A stretch of DNA of 64,000 nucleotides from Myxococcus hansupus (GCF_000280925.3 NZ_CP012109.1:5786501-5850500); one strand, 5' to 3'. Numbered from the stretch's first letter, positions 27,169 to 35,621 are shown. The notes: generated by a model from the letters alone, not told the origin. A program made the numbers and translations.

Positions 27169-27659
27169 CGACGCCGAACACCTGCCCCTCCATGACGACC
27201 GACTGGGTCCGTCCGGAGACGTGCGTGGCGCTCGACGCCTTCTTCCAGGGCTTCGGCTTCGAAGCCGCCGAGGACCTGGCCTCCCTGGCCGCCTGGGTGC
27301 TGGAAGGTGTCACCGCGTCCAACGTGAAGCCGCAGGCCGCCGTGGCCCTGGCCCGGGCCCGCGTGGAGACGTGGCTGACGCGCGAGCTGGACATGGACGT
27401 GATGGGTGAAGGCCGCCTGCTGACGCGGGGCCGCGCCGCCTTCGTCCTCTGCGACGGCGCGCGCTTCGGCGCCACCGTCTTCACCCGGGACGCGGTGCCG
27501 CACGAGCTGTCCCGCGCCCTGAGCGCGGCGGTGCCCGTGCCGACGCCGGCGCAGGTTGCCATGTCGATGCCGGAGCAGCAGCTTGTGCTCTGGCCGCTGG
27601 GAGAGCGCCTGCGCCGTTGGCTGCGCGCCGGCCAGCCGGACATGTCCGTCTCCCGCTGA
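27156..27659 (+). CDS. Unknown protein between opgG and opgH
   Basis: The 167-residue product matches no family I know. Its ATG lies inside the last codons of opgG (13-bp overlap) and follows GGAG by 6 nt, so it is translationally coupled. It has no signal peptide or membrane helix. The sequence is mixed alpha/beta: ETCVALDAFFQGFGFEAAED, LLTRGRAAFVLCDGARFGAT, and a C-terminal QQLVLWPLGERLRRWLR. Its place between the two glucan synthesis genes suggests a regulatory or accessory role in glucan synthesis. That is inference from context. Confidence 0.75.
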   Translation: MDSVTTPNTCPSMTTDWVRPETCVALDAFFQGFGFEAAEDLASLAAWVLEGVTASNVKPQAAVALARARVETWLTRELDMDVMGEGRLLTRGRAAFVLCDGARFGATVFTRDAVPHELSRALSAAVPVPTPAQVAMSMPEQQLVLWPLGERLRRWLRAGQPDMSVSR

Positions 27660-27702
27660 CGCAGTCTCCCGCGCGCCGGGAGACCCTTCGCGAGGTTCCT
27701 CC

Positions 27703-29736
27703 ATGCACGCTCACTCGTTCTCACCGGAGAGCGCCGGCATCCGGCGCCTCTTCGTCCTGGGCCTCGCCGCCGTGACCACGGTGGCGGGCACCTGGGAGAT
27801 GCACCGCCTGCTGAGCGCGCGCGGTACCACCGTCCCCGAAGGCGTGCTGTTGGCGCTCTTCGTGCTGTGCTTCGGGTGGATTGCCCTGTCCTTCTGGACG
27901 GCGGTGGCGGGCTTCCTTCAGCTCGCGGTCAGCAAGCGCCTGCCCGGCCTGCGCTGGCCCACGGCGGAGGAGGCGGCCACGCGGCTCACCTCGCGCACCT
28001 CGGTGGTGATGCCGGTCCACAACGAGGACCCGGCCTCCGTCTTCGCCAACGTACAGGCCACCTACGAGTCCGTGGCGGCCACGGGCCAGTTGGACGCGTT
28101 CGACTTCTACATCCTCAGTGACTCCACGCGGCCCGAGGCGTGGATCGCCGAGGAGCTCGCCTGGGCCGACCTGTGCCGCCGCGTGGGCGGACAGGGCCGC
28201 ATCTTCTACCGGCGCCGCACGGACAACACCGGCAAGAAGGCCGGCAACCTCCAGGACTTCTGCGAGCGCTGGGGCCGCCACTACGACTTCACCATCGTCC
28301 TGGATGCCGACAGCCTCATGGACGGCCGCACGCTGGTGACGATGGCGCGGCTGATGGAGCTCAACCCGCGCGCGGGCATCCTCCAGGCGCCGCCGCTCAA
28401 CGTGGGCCGCAGCACCCTCTTCGCCCGGCTGCAACAGTTCGCCGGCCGCGTGTACGGCCCAGTGGTGGCCGCGGGCGCTGCCGCGTGGCAGCTCGGTGAG
28501 TCCAACTACTGGGGCCACAACGCCATCATCCGCACCGAGGCCTTCATCCAGCACTGCGGCCTGCCGGTGCTCCCCGGGCAGCAGCCCTTCGGTGGCCACA
28601 TCCTCAGCCACGACTTCGTGGAGGCCGCGCTGATGCGCCGCGCCGGCTACACCGTGTGGCTGGTGACGGAGCTGGGCGGCAGCTTCGAGCAGCCGCCCCC
28701 GAGCCTGCTGGACTACGCGCAGCGAGACCGGCGCTGGTGCCAGGGCAACCTGCAGCACCTGAGCCTGGTGGCCGCAGGCGGCCTGCACCCCATCAGCCGG
28801 GGCCACTTCCTGATGGGCGTGATGTCCTACGCCGCGTCCCCGCTGTGGCTGCTGTTCCTGACGTCGGGCCTGGTGGCCGGCCTCTGGGACGGGTGGCTGT
28901 CGTTCTCCAACCCGCATCTGATGGAGGACCTGCCGCCGGAGGCGATGCACTTCGACGCCAAGGGCTCCATGCGGCTGTTCGCTGTGTCCATGGGCATGCT
29001 GTTCGCGCCCAAGATTTTCGGGCTCCTGTTGGGCCTCGCGAGCGCCAGGGACTCCGCACTCATGGGCGGCCGGGGGCGGTTGGTGTTGAGCGTGCTGCTG
29101 GAGAGCGTGCTCGCCACGCTGATGGCGCCGGTGATGATGCTGTTCCAGTCGCACTTCGTCTTCGGCACGCTGCTGGGCTACAAGGTGAGCTGGTCCAGCC
29201 AGCAGCGCGACGACGCGGACCTGCCCTGGTCCGAGGCGGCCCGCCGCCACGCCGTCCACACCGGCGTGGGCGTGGTGCTGGCCGCGGTGGCCTGGTTCCT
29301 GTCGCCGGGACTGCTGCTGTGGCTGTCGCCCGTGGTGGCGGGGCTGCTGCTGTCCATCCCCCTCTCCGTCTTCACCTCCCGCGCGTCGCTGGGGCTGTGG
29401 TTGGAGCGGCGCGGGCTGCTCGTCATCCCCGAGGAGTCCGAGCCCCCCAAGGTGCTGGAGCGCGCGCAAGCGGTGGCGGAGGAGTTCGCGCTGGAGCCGG
29501 TGGCGGACGCGGTGGACCACGTCATCTCGGATGCCAAGGCGCACGCGCTGCACTTGGCGCTGCTGGAGTCCCAGCCCTCGCCGGCCGCCGTGCCCATGGC
29601 GCTGGCCTCCGCGCGGCGCAAGCTGCTGGGTGGCACCGCCGAGCCGCTGTCCCCGCCCGAGAAGACGGCGGTCCTGCTGGACGCCCACACGCTGACCGAG
29701 GCCCGCGAGCGCCGGCTGGCGGTCGCGGTGTCCTGA
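27703..29736 (+). CDS. opgH: Glucans biosynthesis glucosyltransferase OpgH/MdoH
   Basis: The 677-residue inner-membrane protein starts at an ATG with GAGG 8 nt upstream. Two N-terminal membrane helices are followed by a GT2 catalytic domain: TSVVMPVHNEDPASVFANV, IVLDADSLMDG (the DxD-type aspartates), GHNAIIRTEAF, GGHILSHDFVEAALMRRAGY, and QRDRRWCQGNLQH (the Q-x-x-R-W motif). A C-terminal group of membrane helices follows. It should polymerise UDP-glucose into a linear beta-1,2-glucan and move it to the periplasm, where OpgG completes it. Confidence 0.93.
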   Translation: MHAHSFSPESAGIRRLFVLGLAAVTTVAGTWEMHRLLSARGTTVPEGVLLALFVLCFGWIALSFWTAVAGFLQLAVSKRLPGLRWPTAEEAATRLTSRTSVVMPVHNEDPASVFANVQATYESVAATGQLDAFDFYILSDSTRPEAWIAEELAWADLCRRVGGQGRIFYRRRTDNTGKKAGNLQDFCERWGRHYDFTIVLDADSLMDGRTLVTMARLMELNPRAGILQAPPLNVGRSTLFARLQQFAGRVYGPVVAAGAAAWQLGESNYWGHNAIIRTEAFIQHCGLPVLPGQQPFGGHILSHDFVEAALMRRAGYTVWLVTELGGSFEQPPPSLLDYAQRDRRWCQGNLQHLSLVAAGGLHPISRGHFLMGVMSYAASPLWLLFLTSGLVAGLWDGWLSFSNPHLMEDLPPEAMHFDAKGSMRLFAVSMGMLFAPKIFGLLLGLASARDSALMGGRGRLVLSVLLESVLATLMAPVMMLFQSHFVFGTLLGYKVSWSSQQRDDADLPWSEAARRHAVHTGVGVVLAAVAWFLSPGLLLWLSPVVAGLLLSIPLSVFTSRASLGLWLERRGLLVIPEESEPPKVLERAQAVAEEFALEPVADAVDHVISDAKAHALHLALLESQPSPAAVPMALASARRKLLGGTAEPLSPPEKTAVLLDAHTLTEARERRLAVAVS

Positions 29737-29799
29737 GCGAGGCGTCCGCCTCCGCCGGCCCACGCCGGAGGAGGCGATGACGTGTCGCGGAGCCGCGCG

Positions 29800-31110
29800 C
29801 TAGGCGAACAGGCGGCTCAGCACGGCGACCATCTGCGCCACGTCGGTGGCGCAGGCCATCTCGCGGATGGAGTGCATGGACAGCATGGGGTTGCCCACGT
29901 CCACCGTGCGGATGCCGAGCTGCCCCGCGGAGATGGGACCAATGGTGCTGCCGCAGCCCAGGTCCGTGCGAGTGACGAAGTGCTGCGGCGTCACGCCGGC
30001 CTCGCGGCACAGCGCCGTGAAGAAGGCCCACGACTCGCCATCCGTGGCGTAGGACTGATTCACGTTCGACTTGATGACCGGGCCCGCGCCCATGTGCGGC
30101 TGGTGCTTGGGCTCGTGCATGGACGCGTAGTTGGGATGGATGGCGTGCGCCATGTCCGCGCTCACCAGGAACGAGTGCGCGATGGCACGGTGGAACGCGT
30201 CCGGCTTGCCGTCCGAGTGCGCCAGCGTCAGGCGCTCCAGCAGCGTGCGCAGGAAGGGCGACGCGGCCCCCTGCGCGCTGCGGCTGCCCACCTCTTCGTG
30301 GTCGAACAGGATGACGCCGCTGGTGGCCTCGCGCGGCGCACTGCTGGAGAGCAACGCGGACAGGCTCGCGTGGCAGCTCGCGAGGTTGTCCAGGCGCGGC
30401 GCGTGGAGGAACTCGCCGTGCGCGCCCGAGCGGATGGACGGCTGCAAGTCATAGAGACACAAGTCGTAGCCGAGGATGTCCCCCGCCTGCGCCTTCACTC
30501 CACCCTTGGCCAGCTCCTCCAAGAGCAGCCCGTGCAGCTCGGCGGCGCCCGCGCGCTCCAGGCCCAACACCGGCACCATGTGGTCCTGCGCGTTCAGCTT
30601 CACGCCGTCCGTGTTCACCCCTCGGTTGAGGTGGATGGCCAGGTTGGGCACGCGCAAGAGCGGCCGGCGGAAGTCCACCAGGTGCCGCTGCGGGCGCCCC
30701 TCCACCATCACCATGACGCGGCCCGCGAGCGACAAGTCCCGGTCCGTCCACGTGTGCAGCAGCACCCCGCCGTAAATCTCCACGCCGAGCTGCTGGTAGC
30801 CGTTCTTCGTCACCGCCGCGTTCGGCTTCACGCGCAAATTCGGCGAGTCCGTGTGCGAGCCCACCAGCCGGAAGCCCGCCCGGTCCACGGGCTGGGTGCC
30901 GAGGTGGAAGGCCGCGATGCTCGTGTCCCCCCGGGTGATGAAGACGCGCGCGCCCGGCTCCAGCGTCCAGGGCTCGCGCTCATCCAACTGGCGGTACCCC
31001 GCCTGCGTCAGACGTCGGGCCGACTCGCGCACCGCATGGTACGGCGTGGGCGAGGCGTCGATGTACTCGAGGAGGTCTCCAGCCAGGGCGTCGGTGTCGG
31101 TGGGGCTCAT
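29800..31110 (-). CDS. M18-family aspartyl aminopeptidase
   Basis: The 436-residue protein matches the M18 zinc aminopeptidases: YIDASPTPYHAVRESARRL, LVGSHTDSPNLRVKP (metal His/Asp), YGGVLLHTWTDRDLSLAGRV, LHAPRLDNLASCHASL, FDHEEVGSRSAQGA (catalytic and metal Glu residues), SADMAHAIHPNY and a C-terminal GNPMLSMHSIREMACATD with metal His. It would remove N-terminal acidic or neutral residues in the cytoplasm. The ATG at 31110 gives the usual N-terminus; the frame extends upstream without support. It is convergent with opgH. Confidence 0.92.
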   Translation of the reverse strand: MSPTDTDALAGDLLEYIDASPTPYHAVRESARRLTQAGYRQLDEREPWTLEPGARVFITRGDTSIAAFHLGTQPVDRAGFRLVGSHTDSPNLRVKPNAAVTKNGYQQLGVEIYGGVLLHTWTDRDLSLAGRVMVMVEGRPQRHLVDFRRPLLRVPNLAIHLNRGVNTDGVKLNAQDHMVPVLGLERAGAAELHGLLLEELAKGGVKAQAGDILGYDLCLYDLQPSIRSGAHGEFLHAPRLDNLASCHASLSALLSSSAPREATSGVILFDHEEVGSRSAQGAASPFLRTLLERLTLAHSDGKPDAFHRAIAHSFLVSADMAHAIHPNYASMHEPKHQPHMGAGPVIKSNVNQSYATDGESWAFFTALCREAGVTPQHFVTRTDLGCGSTIGPISAGQLGIRTVDVGNPMLSMHSIREMACATDVAQMVAVLSRLFA

Positions 31111-31166
31111 AGGGCGCCCCAAGCTAACGCCGTCCGGCCCCGCCGCCACTCCCGAAAGTCACCGGC

Positions 31167-31967
31167 CTACCGGGCAACCGGGCGTTTCGCCGGAGCCTGC
31201 GCCGGGAGGATGGTGGTCGCCGGCCGAGCCCCCGGGGCCGCGTCCAGGAAGGTGCCCAACAGCACCCAGCGGCGGCAGGACGCCTCCCGCCCCTTCCGGG
31301 CCAGCAGCGGCGTCGTGTAGTGCCAGAAGGGCAGCCGGTATACGGTGATGCCGCCCACGGTGCTGACGCGGGTCATCTCCGAGAGGTGCCCGTCCTGCGC
31401 GTAGACGAGGTACTGGTGGTCCACGCCCGGCAGCGTGAGGCTGATGTGCATGTCCACATAGCCATCGCGGGCCTCCTCTTCCTCGGGGTGGTGGTCGTTG
31501 TGGGGGCCGGAGTAGTCCCCCGGGCCGTAGCAGAGCGCCTGGATGCCCCACTTGCGGCGCAGCGCCCGGCCCGTCACGGCGGCGGCGAACCCGGCGAAGG
31601 TGTCCGAGCGCAACATGTCCGTGAGCCCCACGGACTCCGCAGCGCGCCAGGAGCGGGAGCGGCGGCTCTCCAGCAGCGCGGTGCTCACGCGCACCGTCTT
31701 GGGCAGCAGCTCCATGTAGTTCATCGTCTGCCCGGAGATGGAGTCCGCCGGAATCGGGTCCTCCATGGGCACCATCGTCTCCCGCATGGCGGCGTCCAAC
31801 GCATCGCGGCATGCGACGGCCCGACGCGGGTCGATGACACCTTGCAGTGACACGAAGGGACGGGTCGGGTCGAGCAGCGCGCCCACGACGTCGCGCTCCT
31901 TGCCGTCGAGGATGCGGCGACCCCGGGGGGTCAGCCAGTCAGCGAACTCTTTGGGAAAGGCCTTCAT
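31167..31967 (-). CDS. 2-oxoglutarate/Fe(II)-dependent oxygenase-like protein
   Basis: The 266-residue product carries the metal-binding triad of the 2OG-Fe(II) fold: H156-N-D158 in YSGPHNDHHPE, H216 in FWHYTTPL, and R232/R233 (CRRWVLLGTF) for the co-substrate. It is not closely similar to the other oxygenase of the window (2999-3637). No family-specific substrate signature is recognised. The ATG at 31967 lacks a ribosome site, and an in-frame start nine codons upstream is an alternative. It lies 56 bp upstream of the aminopeptidase on the same strand. Confidence 0.65.
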   Translation of the reverse strand: MKAFPKEFADWLTPRGRRILDGKERDVVGALLDPTRPFVSLQGVIDPRRAVACRDALDAAMRETMVPMEDPIPADSISGQTMNYMELLPKTVRVSTALLESRRSRSWRAAESVGLTDMLRSDTFAGFAAAVTGRALRRKWGIQALCYGPGDYSGPHNDHHPEEEEARDGYVDMHISLTLPGVDHQYLVYAQDGHLSEMTRVSTVGGITVYRLPFWHYTTPLLARKGREASCRRWVLLGTFLDAAPGARPATTILPAQAPAKRPVAR

Positions 31968-32055
31968 CAATTTGGAACATAGCGTCCCACGCAACCTTTA
32001 CAGCCAACTTGCGATAATCACCGGCAAGCCGATTTTCCCTGGAGACCCCCTGGCC

Positions 32056-32787
32056 ATGTCCCGCATCGACAGCCGCCCCCGCGTCCTCTCGAATCCTTCT
32101 TCCACGCCCGCGCGGGTTCAGCCGGAGGCCCAGGCCCAGCGGCCGGCCAGCGCGGCCCGGGTCGCCGCTGTCGGTCACACCCAGGTGAACTCCTTCGAGG
32201 GCGCGTCCCGTGCCCGCCCGGCCGCGGCGGCCCAGCCGATTCCCGGCGCCTGGCGCGGCGGCCCGGAGACCGAGGTGGGCAAGGCGGTCCAGTCCATGGT
32301 GTCGCGGCTCCAGTCGAACCCGGACGCGAACAACATCACCATCAAGGGTGACACCGCGGCCAGCCTGTTCGGCCGGGCCATCCTGGACAGCAAGCACGTG
32401 ACGAACGAGCAGATCATCGCCATGGCGAACGTGCCGCTGGAGTCGCTCGCCAGCAGCGAGAAGGAGAAGGCGAAGACCTACAAGAAGGTCCCGAACGTGC
32501 GCGACCTGCCGGTGCACAAGTTCACCGTGGCGATGATGTCCGCCGCGACGGGCATCGACCCGCAGAAGCTGTCCGAGGCCGTGCCGGACCTGGGCCTGAC
32601 GGGCGCGCCCAGCACCCCGCTGCTCTACGCGGCCAAGGGCGAGGGCATGCAGCGCTCCACCGCGCTGCACGACTTCACGGACTACCTGCGCGGCGCGGGC
32701 GTCAAGGGCCTGAACAAGGCCGTGTGGGGCGTGGAAGGCCGCATCCTGTCCGCCATCGTCTCCGCCGTGGGCGGCGGGCGCTACTGA
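32056..32787 (+). CDS. Hypothetical protein with disordered N-terminus
   Basis: The 243-residue product begins at an ATG with GGAG 11 nt upstream. The first 75 residues are Pro/Ala/Arg-rich and probably unstructured. The rest is helical and globular (GKAVQSMVSRLQSNPDANNI, GDTAASLFGRAILDSKHVTN, TVAMMSAATGIDPQKLSEA). It has no signal peptide or membrane helix. I do not recognise the family. A strong hairpin at 32824 ends the transcript. Codon use is like the neighbours, so it is a real gene. Confidence 0.75.
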   Translation: MSRIDSRPRVLSNPSSTPARVQPEAQAQRPASAARVAAVGHTQVNSFEGASRARPAAAAQPIPGAWRGGPETEVGKAVQSMVSRLQSNPDANNITIKGDTAASLFGRAILDSKHVTNEQIIAMANVPLESLASSEKEKAKTYKKVPNVRDLPVHKFTVAMMSAATGIDPQKLSEAVPDLGLTGAPSTPLLYAAKGEGMQRSTALHDFTDYLRGAGVKGLNKAVWGVEGRILSAIVSAVGGGRY

Positions 32788-32823
32788 GCGCCATCACTGC
32801 TTCGCGGTGAGTGAGTGAGCACC

Positions 32824-32856
32824 GGGCCGGGTCCTCCTTCATGGGAGGCCCGGCCC
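32824..32856 (+). terminator. Intrinsic terminator after the 32056 gene
   Basis: An 8-bp GC stem (GGGCCGGG/CCCGGCCC), extended by about 5 bp after a bulged T, is followed by TTCGCTTTT. It lies 37 bp after the stop codon and is the clearest rightward terminator in the window. Confidence 0.6.
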
Positions 32857-32886
32857 TTCGCTTTTGGGCGCGCGCGTGGGCCGACG

Positions 32887-33009
32887 CCTCAGCCGCCCTG
32901 ACCTGAGGAGTTCTGGCTGCGCTGCCGGGCCGCATGGGCGGCAGCGTGAGCGTGCGGCCGGCCCTCAGCCGCCCTGTCCTGAGGCATCCTGGATGCGCTG
33001 CCGGGCCGC
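32887..33009. repeat. Imperfect 47-bp direct repeat duplicating the 3' end of the acyl-CoA dehydrogenase-like gene
   Basis: Bases 32963-33009 hold the last codons and stop of the gene at 32965-33906 (AARQRIQDASGQGG, stop). Bases 32887-32933, 76 bp downstream in its direction, repeat them with 42 of 47 identities and still read AARQRSQNSSGQGG and stop. The copy is therefore a diverged relic of the gene end. Confidence 0.85.
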
Positions 33010-33906
33010 CACCAGCCGCTTCGCGCGCACCTTGCCGGCGACGCCGAGCAGCACGCGGTCCCGAGCCCAACGATCCTGGGTGATCGCATCCGTGGAGGCC
33101 CAGAGCGGCTCGCACCGCTCCAACACCGCGCGCTTCGTCAGCGCGAGCCCGCCGCCCAGCACGACGTGCGTGGAGTCCGCCATCGGGTCCGCCTGGGACA
33201 AGCCACGCATCATCACCGCCAGGGCGAGCAGTTCCTCGCGCACGTCGTCCGGCCAGCCGCTGCGGCGGCCCACCTGGATCAACCAACCCAGCATCGCGAG
33301 CTGCACGTGGCAGTCCTCCACGGTGCGGAAGGGCTTGAGGTAGAGCGCGTAGCCATCCCCGGGGAGGACCTCCTCCGGAGCCACCGCCACGTCCTCCAAC
33401 GTGAGCTCCGCGTGCGGGACCTCTGGGATGAAGGGCAGCTCGGACAGCGGATTCAAACGGACCCCTGCCCGCTTCGCGTCCACGAGCACCATCCGCAGCC
33501 GATTGCGCCCCTGGGCATCCTGGCCTTCCGAGGCCACGACGAGCAGCAGCTCCGCGTGCGTGCCCAGAGTCACAAACGTCTTGGTGCCCGACACGCGAAG
33601 GCCCGAGCCCGTGTCCACCAACCGCGTCTCGATGGCGTTCGGATGCGCGCCGCCTGGCTCCGTGGCGCAGAGCGCGGTGGTCCGGTCCGCCGGAAGCGAC
33701 GGGAACAGGCACCGGTGCGCGGCCTGGTACCCCGACGCGAACGCGAACCCCAGCCGATCCGAAAGAAAACCCCCAGCCAGCGCCAGGTCCGCGGACGCGG
33801 TGAAGCGGGAGGCCAGCGACTCGTGCTGTCGCCACCAGGTATCGATGGAGTCGAGGACCCGCGGCTCGGCGGGCTCGGAGAGCAGGAAGTGAAGGACGTC
33901 GTTCAC
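32965..33906 (-). CDS. Acyl-CoA dehydrogenase-like protein
   Basis: The product is 313 residues from a GTG at 33906, without a good ribosome site. The middle domain of acyl-CoA dehydrogenases is recognisable: CATEPGGAHPNAIETRLVDT, GLRVSGTKTFVTLGTHAELL, VVASEG, and LPFIPEVPHAELTLEDVAVA. The C-terminal helical domain is short compared with the usual 380 residues, and the N-terminal domain is also reduced. Flavin binding is plausible, but a standard catalytic glutamate cannot be assigned. It may be a degenerate or specialised member. The 3' end has been partially duplicated downstream. Confidence 0.75.
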   Translation of the reverse strand: MNDVLHFLLSEPAEPRVLDSIDTWWRQHESLASRFTASADLALAGGFLSDRLGFAFASGYQAAHRCLFPSLPADRTTALCATEPGGAHPNAIETRLVDTGSGLRVSGTKTFVTLGTHAELLLVVASEGQDAQGRNRLRMVLVDAKRAGVRLNPLSELPFIPEVPHAELTLEDVAVAPEEVLPGDGYALYLKPFRTVEDCHVQLAMLGWLIQVGRRSGWPDDVREELLALAVMMRGLSQADPMADSTHVVLGGGLALTKRAVLERCEPLWASTDAITQDRWARDRVLLGVAGKVRAKRLVAARQRIQDASGQGG

Positions 33907-33921
33907 GACGAGGAGTCTACG

Positions 33922-33941
33922 CCGGGACGCACCTGTCCCGG
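33922..33941. promoter_or_regulatory. Palindrome upstream of the acyl-CoA dehydrogenase-like gene
   Basis: CCGGGAC and GTCCCGG flank a 6-nt spacer just upstream of the GTG at 33906. It could be an operator or leader hairpin for that gene. No known regulator site is matched. Confidence 0.3.
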
Positions 33942-34047
33942 AGGACTGGCATCGCCGAAGCCCTCGCATCGCCCACGGGCCGGCCGGAGCATCAGCCCGA
34001 GATGGAAACATTGACGTCTGGAAACCCTGCCGGGCAGAGTCCTCGCC

Positions 34048-34404
34048 GTGCGCATGGGCCGCACCGCTTCGCACCGGGGGGAAGACAAATGTTGCTCGAC
34101 GGATTCCCCGCTGTCGGAAGGGCCCCTCGCGGACATCGTCACGGAGCCGTTCGGCGCCCGCTACCTTCCGACGGCGTCGGCCTCCAAGACGAAGGCCAAG
34201 ACGGGCACCTGCTCCTGCCAGCATCGAGACGTCCACACCTCGGCGGGTCGAACCTGCCAGGAATTGCGAGAGAAGGGTGTCTGCTCGGGGCCGTACACGG
34301 GAACGGGCATGAACAAGGCGGAGTGCCAGGCTGACGCACGCGGGAATGCCGCATCGAAGTGCAGGAACTGTCTGGGGCACTGCCACTTCACACCCGCGAA
34401 GTAA
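34048..34404 (+). CDS. Small cysteine-rich protein, possible orphan toxin domain
   Basis: The product is 118 residues from a GTG at 34048; an ATG at 34054 is also possible. The C-terminal 65 residues hold eight cysteines in a tight pattern: CSC, TC, VC, EC, KC, NC, and the last in GHCHF. The N-terminal half looks degraded: an overlapping frame from 34002 is also open, and there is no signal peptide. It resembles the detached C-terminal domain of a secreted cysteine-rich toxin. The next gene, 18 bp away, looks like an immunity protein. GC content is slightly below that of the neighbours. Function is unproven. Confidence 0.5.
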   Translation: MRMGRTASHRGEDKCCSTDSPLSEGPLADIVTEPFGARYLPTASASKTKAKTGTCSCQHRDVHTSAGRTCQELREKGVCSGPYTGTGMNKAECQADARGNAASKCRNCLGHCHFTPAK

Positions 34405-34422
34405 GCGCGGTGGAACCACATC

Positions 34423-34809
34423 ATGACGACGCTCGCGGAAACCACGTTCCTCAATGTCGACCTGATTCTCAAAAGCCAGACAGGCGTGTCCAAGCTCCTG
34501 ACCGCGCTCGGAGAGTCCATCCTCGTGCTGAACGACGAGCAGGGCTTCGTGAGCCTGGAGCTCGCCGAACAGCCCGCCTCGCCCGAGGAGGCCGTGAACC
34601 AGCTCCTGTCGCTCATCGACGCCCTGCCCACCGAGGCCCGAGACGAGTGGGCACAGTGCAACGAGCGGACGCTCGATGTCGGCATCCAATCCGGAGCCTC
34701 GCCACACGAGGCGTCCTTCCGGATGTCCTCAACGGTGCTGGCCCGCGCCGCCAACCTGGGCGCGGACGTGGTCTTCACCGTCTACGCATGCCCCGCTCCG
34801 TCTCCGTGA
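34423..34809 (+). CDS. Small immunity-like protein
   Basis: The 128-residue cytosolic protein has the layout TFLNVDLILKSQTGVSKLLT, ALGESILVLNDEQGFVSLEL, EEAVNQLLSLIDALPTEARD, and the end GADVVFTVYACP. It is rich in acidic residues. The order and length resemble DUF4279-type immunity proteins, but no exact family match is claimed. GGTGGA precedes the ATG. It follows the cysteine-rich gene by 18 bp on the same strand, so the two probably form a toxin/immunity unit or its remnant. Confidence 0.65.
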   Translation: MTTLAETTFLNVDLILKSQTGVSKLLTALGESILVLNDEQGFVSLELAEQPASPEEAVNQLLSLIDALPTEARDEWAQCNERTLDVGIQSGASPHEASFRMSSTVLARAANLGADVVFTVYACPAPSP

Positions 34810-34906
34810 GGTAGCGCGGACGGGCGCGGACACCAGGAAGCGCCGCACGTCCGCGCCTCAGCGCGCGTGCCGGACGCGAACGAAGCGTCACCGCGCCATC
34901 ACAGAA

Positions 34907-34936
34907 GGCCCGGCCCTCTTGAGGAGGGCACGGGCC
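34907..34936. terminator. Hairpin between the immunity-like gene and the SET gene
   Basis: The outer arms GGCCCG/CGGGCC and inner arms CCCTC/GAGGG form a two-part stem with a 5-nt loop, located between two convergent stop codons. It has no T-run and could act in both directions. Confidence 0.45.
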
Positions 34937-34949
34937 ATTCACGAGCCAC

Positions 34950-35621
34950 TCAGCCCGCGCGCTTGCGGCTGGGCGACTTCGCCCGCTTCTGCGCCTTGCC
35001 GGCACCGGACGCTGACTTCTTCTTCCCCGCTGCCTTCTTCACGCCCGCGTCCTTCTTGCTCCGCGACTTGGACTTCGACACGGCCTTGGACTGGGTCTTC
35101 GACGCGGCCTTGGACTTCGACGCGGCCTTCTTCCGGGCGGGGGCCTTCTTCTCCGGAGCCAGGATGGTGCCCCGGCAGTTGGGCGCGCCGCAGCGGCACA
35201 CGTAGAGGGCCTCGGCGTCGGGCCCCATGTCCGGGGTGCGCTCGTAGCCGTAGTCGTACACCAGCTCCTCACCGGGCTCGATGCTGGTGAGCGCGTAGAT
35301 GTAGATGTGGCCCTTGTCGATGAGGGCCTGACAGTTGGGCGCACACGAGTGGTTGATGTAGCGCGCCTCGTTGTGAATCGTCCCCGCGTCCAGCACCGTC
35401 CGCTTGTCGAGGTTGAACAGGAACGTGTGGTGCCGGCCCATCCCCTCGTCGTCGTAGCGGACGTCCGCCTCATCCTGCGTGATGCGTTCACCGAGGTACT
35501 CGATGATGCGCGTCCCCTTGCGGATGCGGCGGATGGCGAAGGCGCCCGTGCCCTGGATGGAGGACGGGTGCAGCTCGAAAGGAAGCGGCTTCGTGGAAGG
35601 AATGAAATTGGCTGAGGTCAT
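34950..35621 (-). CDS. SET-domain protein lysine methyltransferase with histone-H1-like tail
   Basis: The 223-residue protein has a compact SET domain (about 15-130): FAIRRIRKGTRIIEYLGERI, ARYINHSCAPNC (AdoMet-binding, 90-97) and EELVYDYGYE (catalytic Tyr, 119-126). A post-SET zinc motif CRCGAPNC (142-149) follows. Residues 155-223 are a Lys/Ala/Ser-rich tail (KKAPARKKAASKSKAASK, then SKSKSRSKKDAGVKKAAGKK) like histone H1, likely to bind nucleic acid. SET with post-SET is a eukaryotic-type arrangement that occurs sporadically in bacteria. It should methylate lysines, perhaps on DNA-bound proteins or its own tail. No ribosome site precedes the ATG. Confidence 0.88.
   Translation of the reverse strand: MTSANFIPSTKPLPFELHPSSIQGTGAFAIRRIRKGTRIIEYLGERITQDEADVRYDDEGMGRHHTFLFNLDKRTVLDAGTIHNEARYINHSCAPNCQALIDKGHIYIYALTSIEPGEELVYDYGYERTPDMGPDAEALYVCRCGAPNCRGTILAPEKKAPARKKAASKSKAASKTQSKAVSKSKSRSKKDAGVKKAAGKKKSASGAGKAQKRAKSPSRKRAG

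Noticed and set aside
34002-34334. Alternative plus-strand frame overlapping the cysteine-rich gene
   Set aside because: The cysteine pattern is coherent in the other frame; this one shows no motif. It may reflect a past frameshift.
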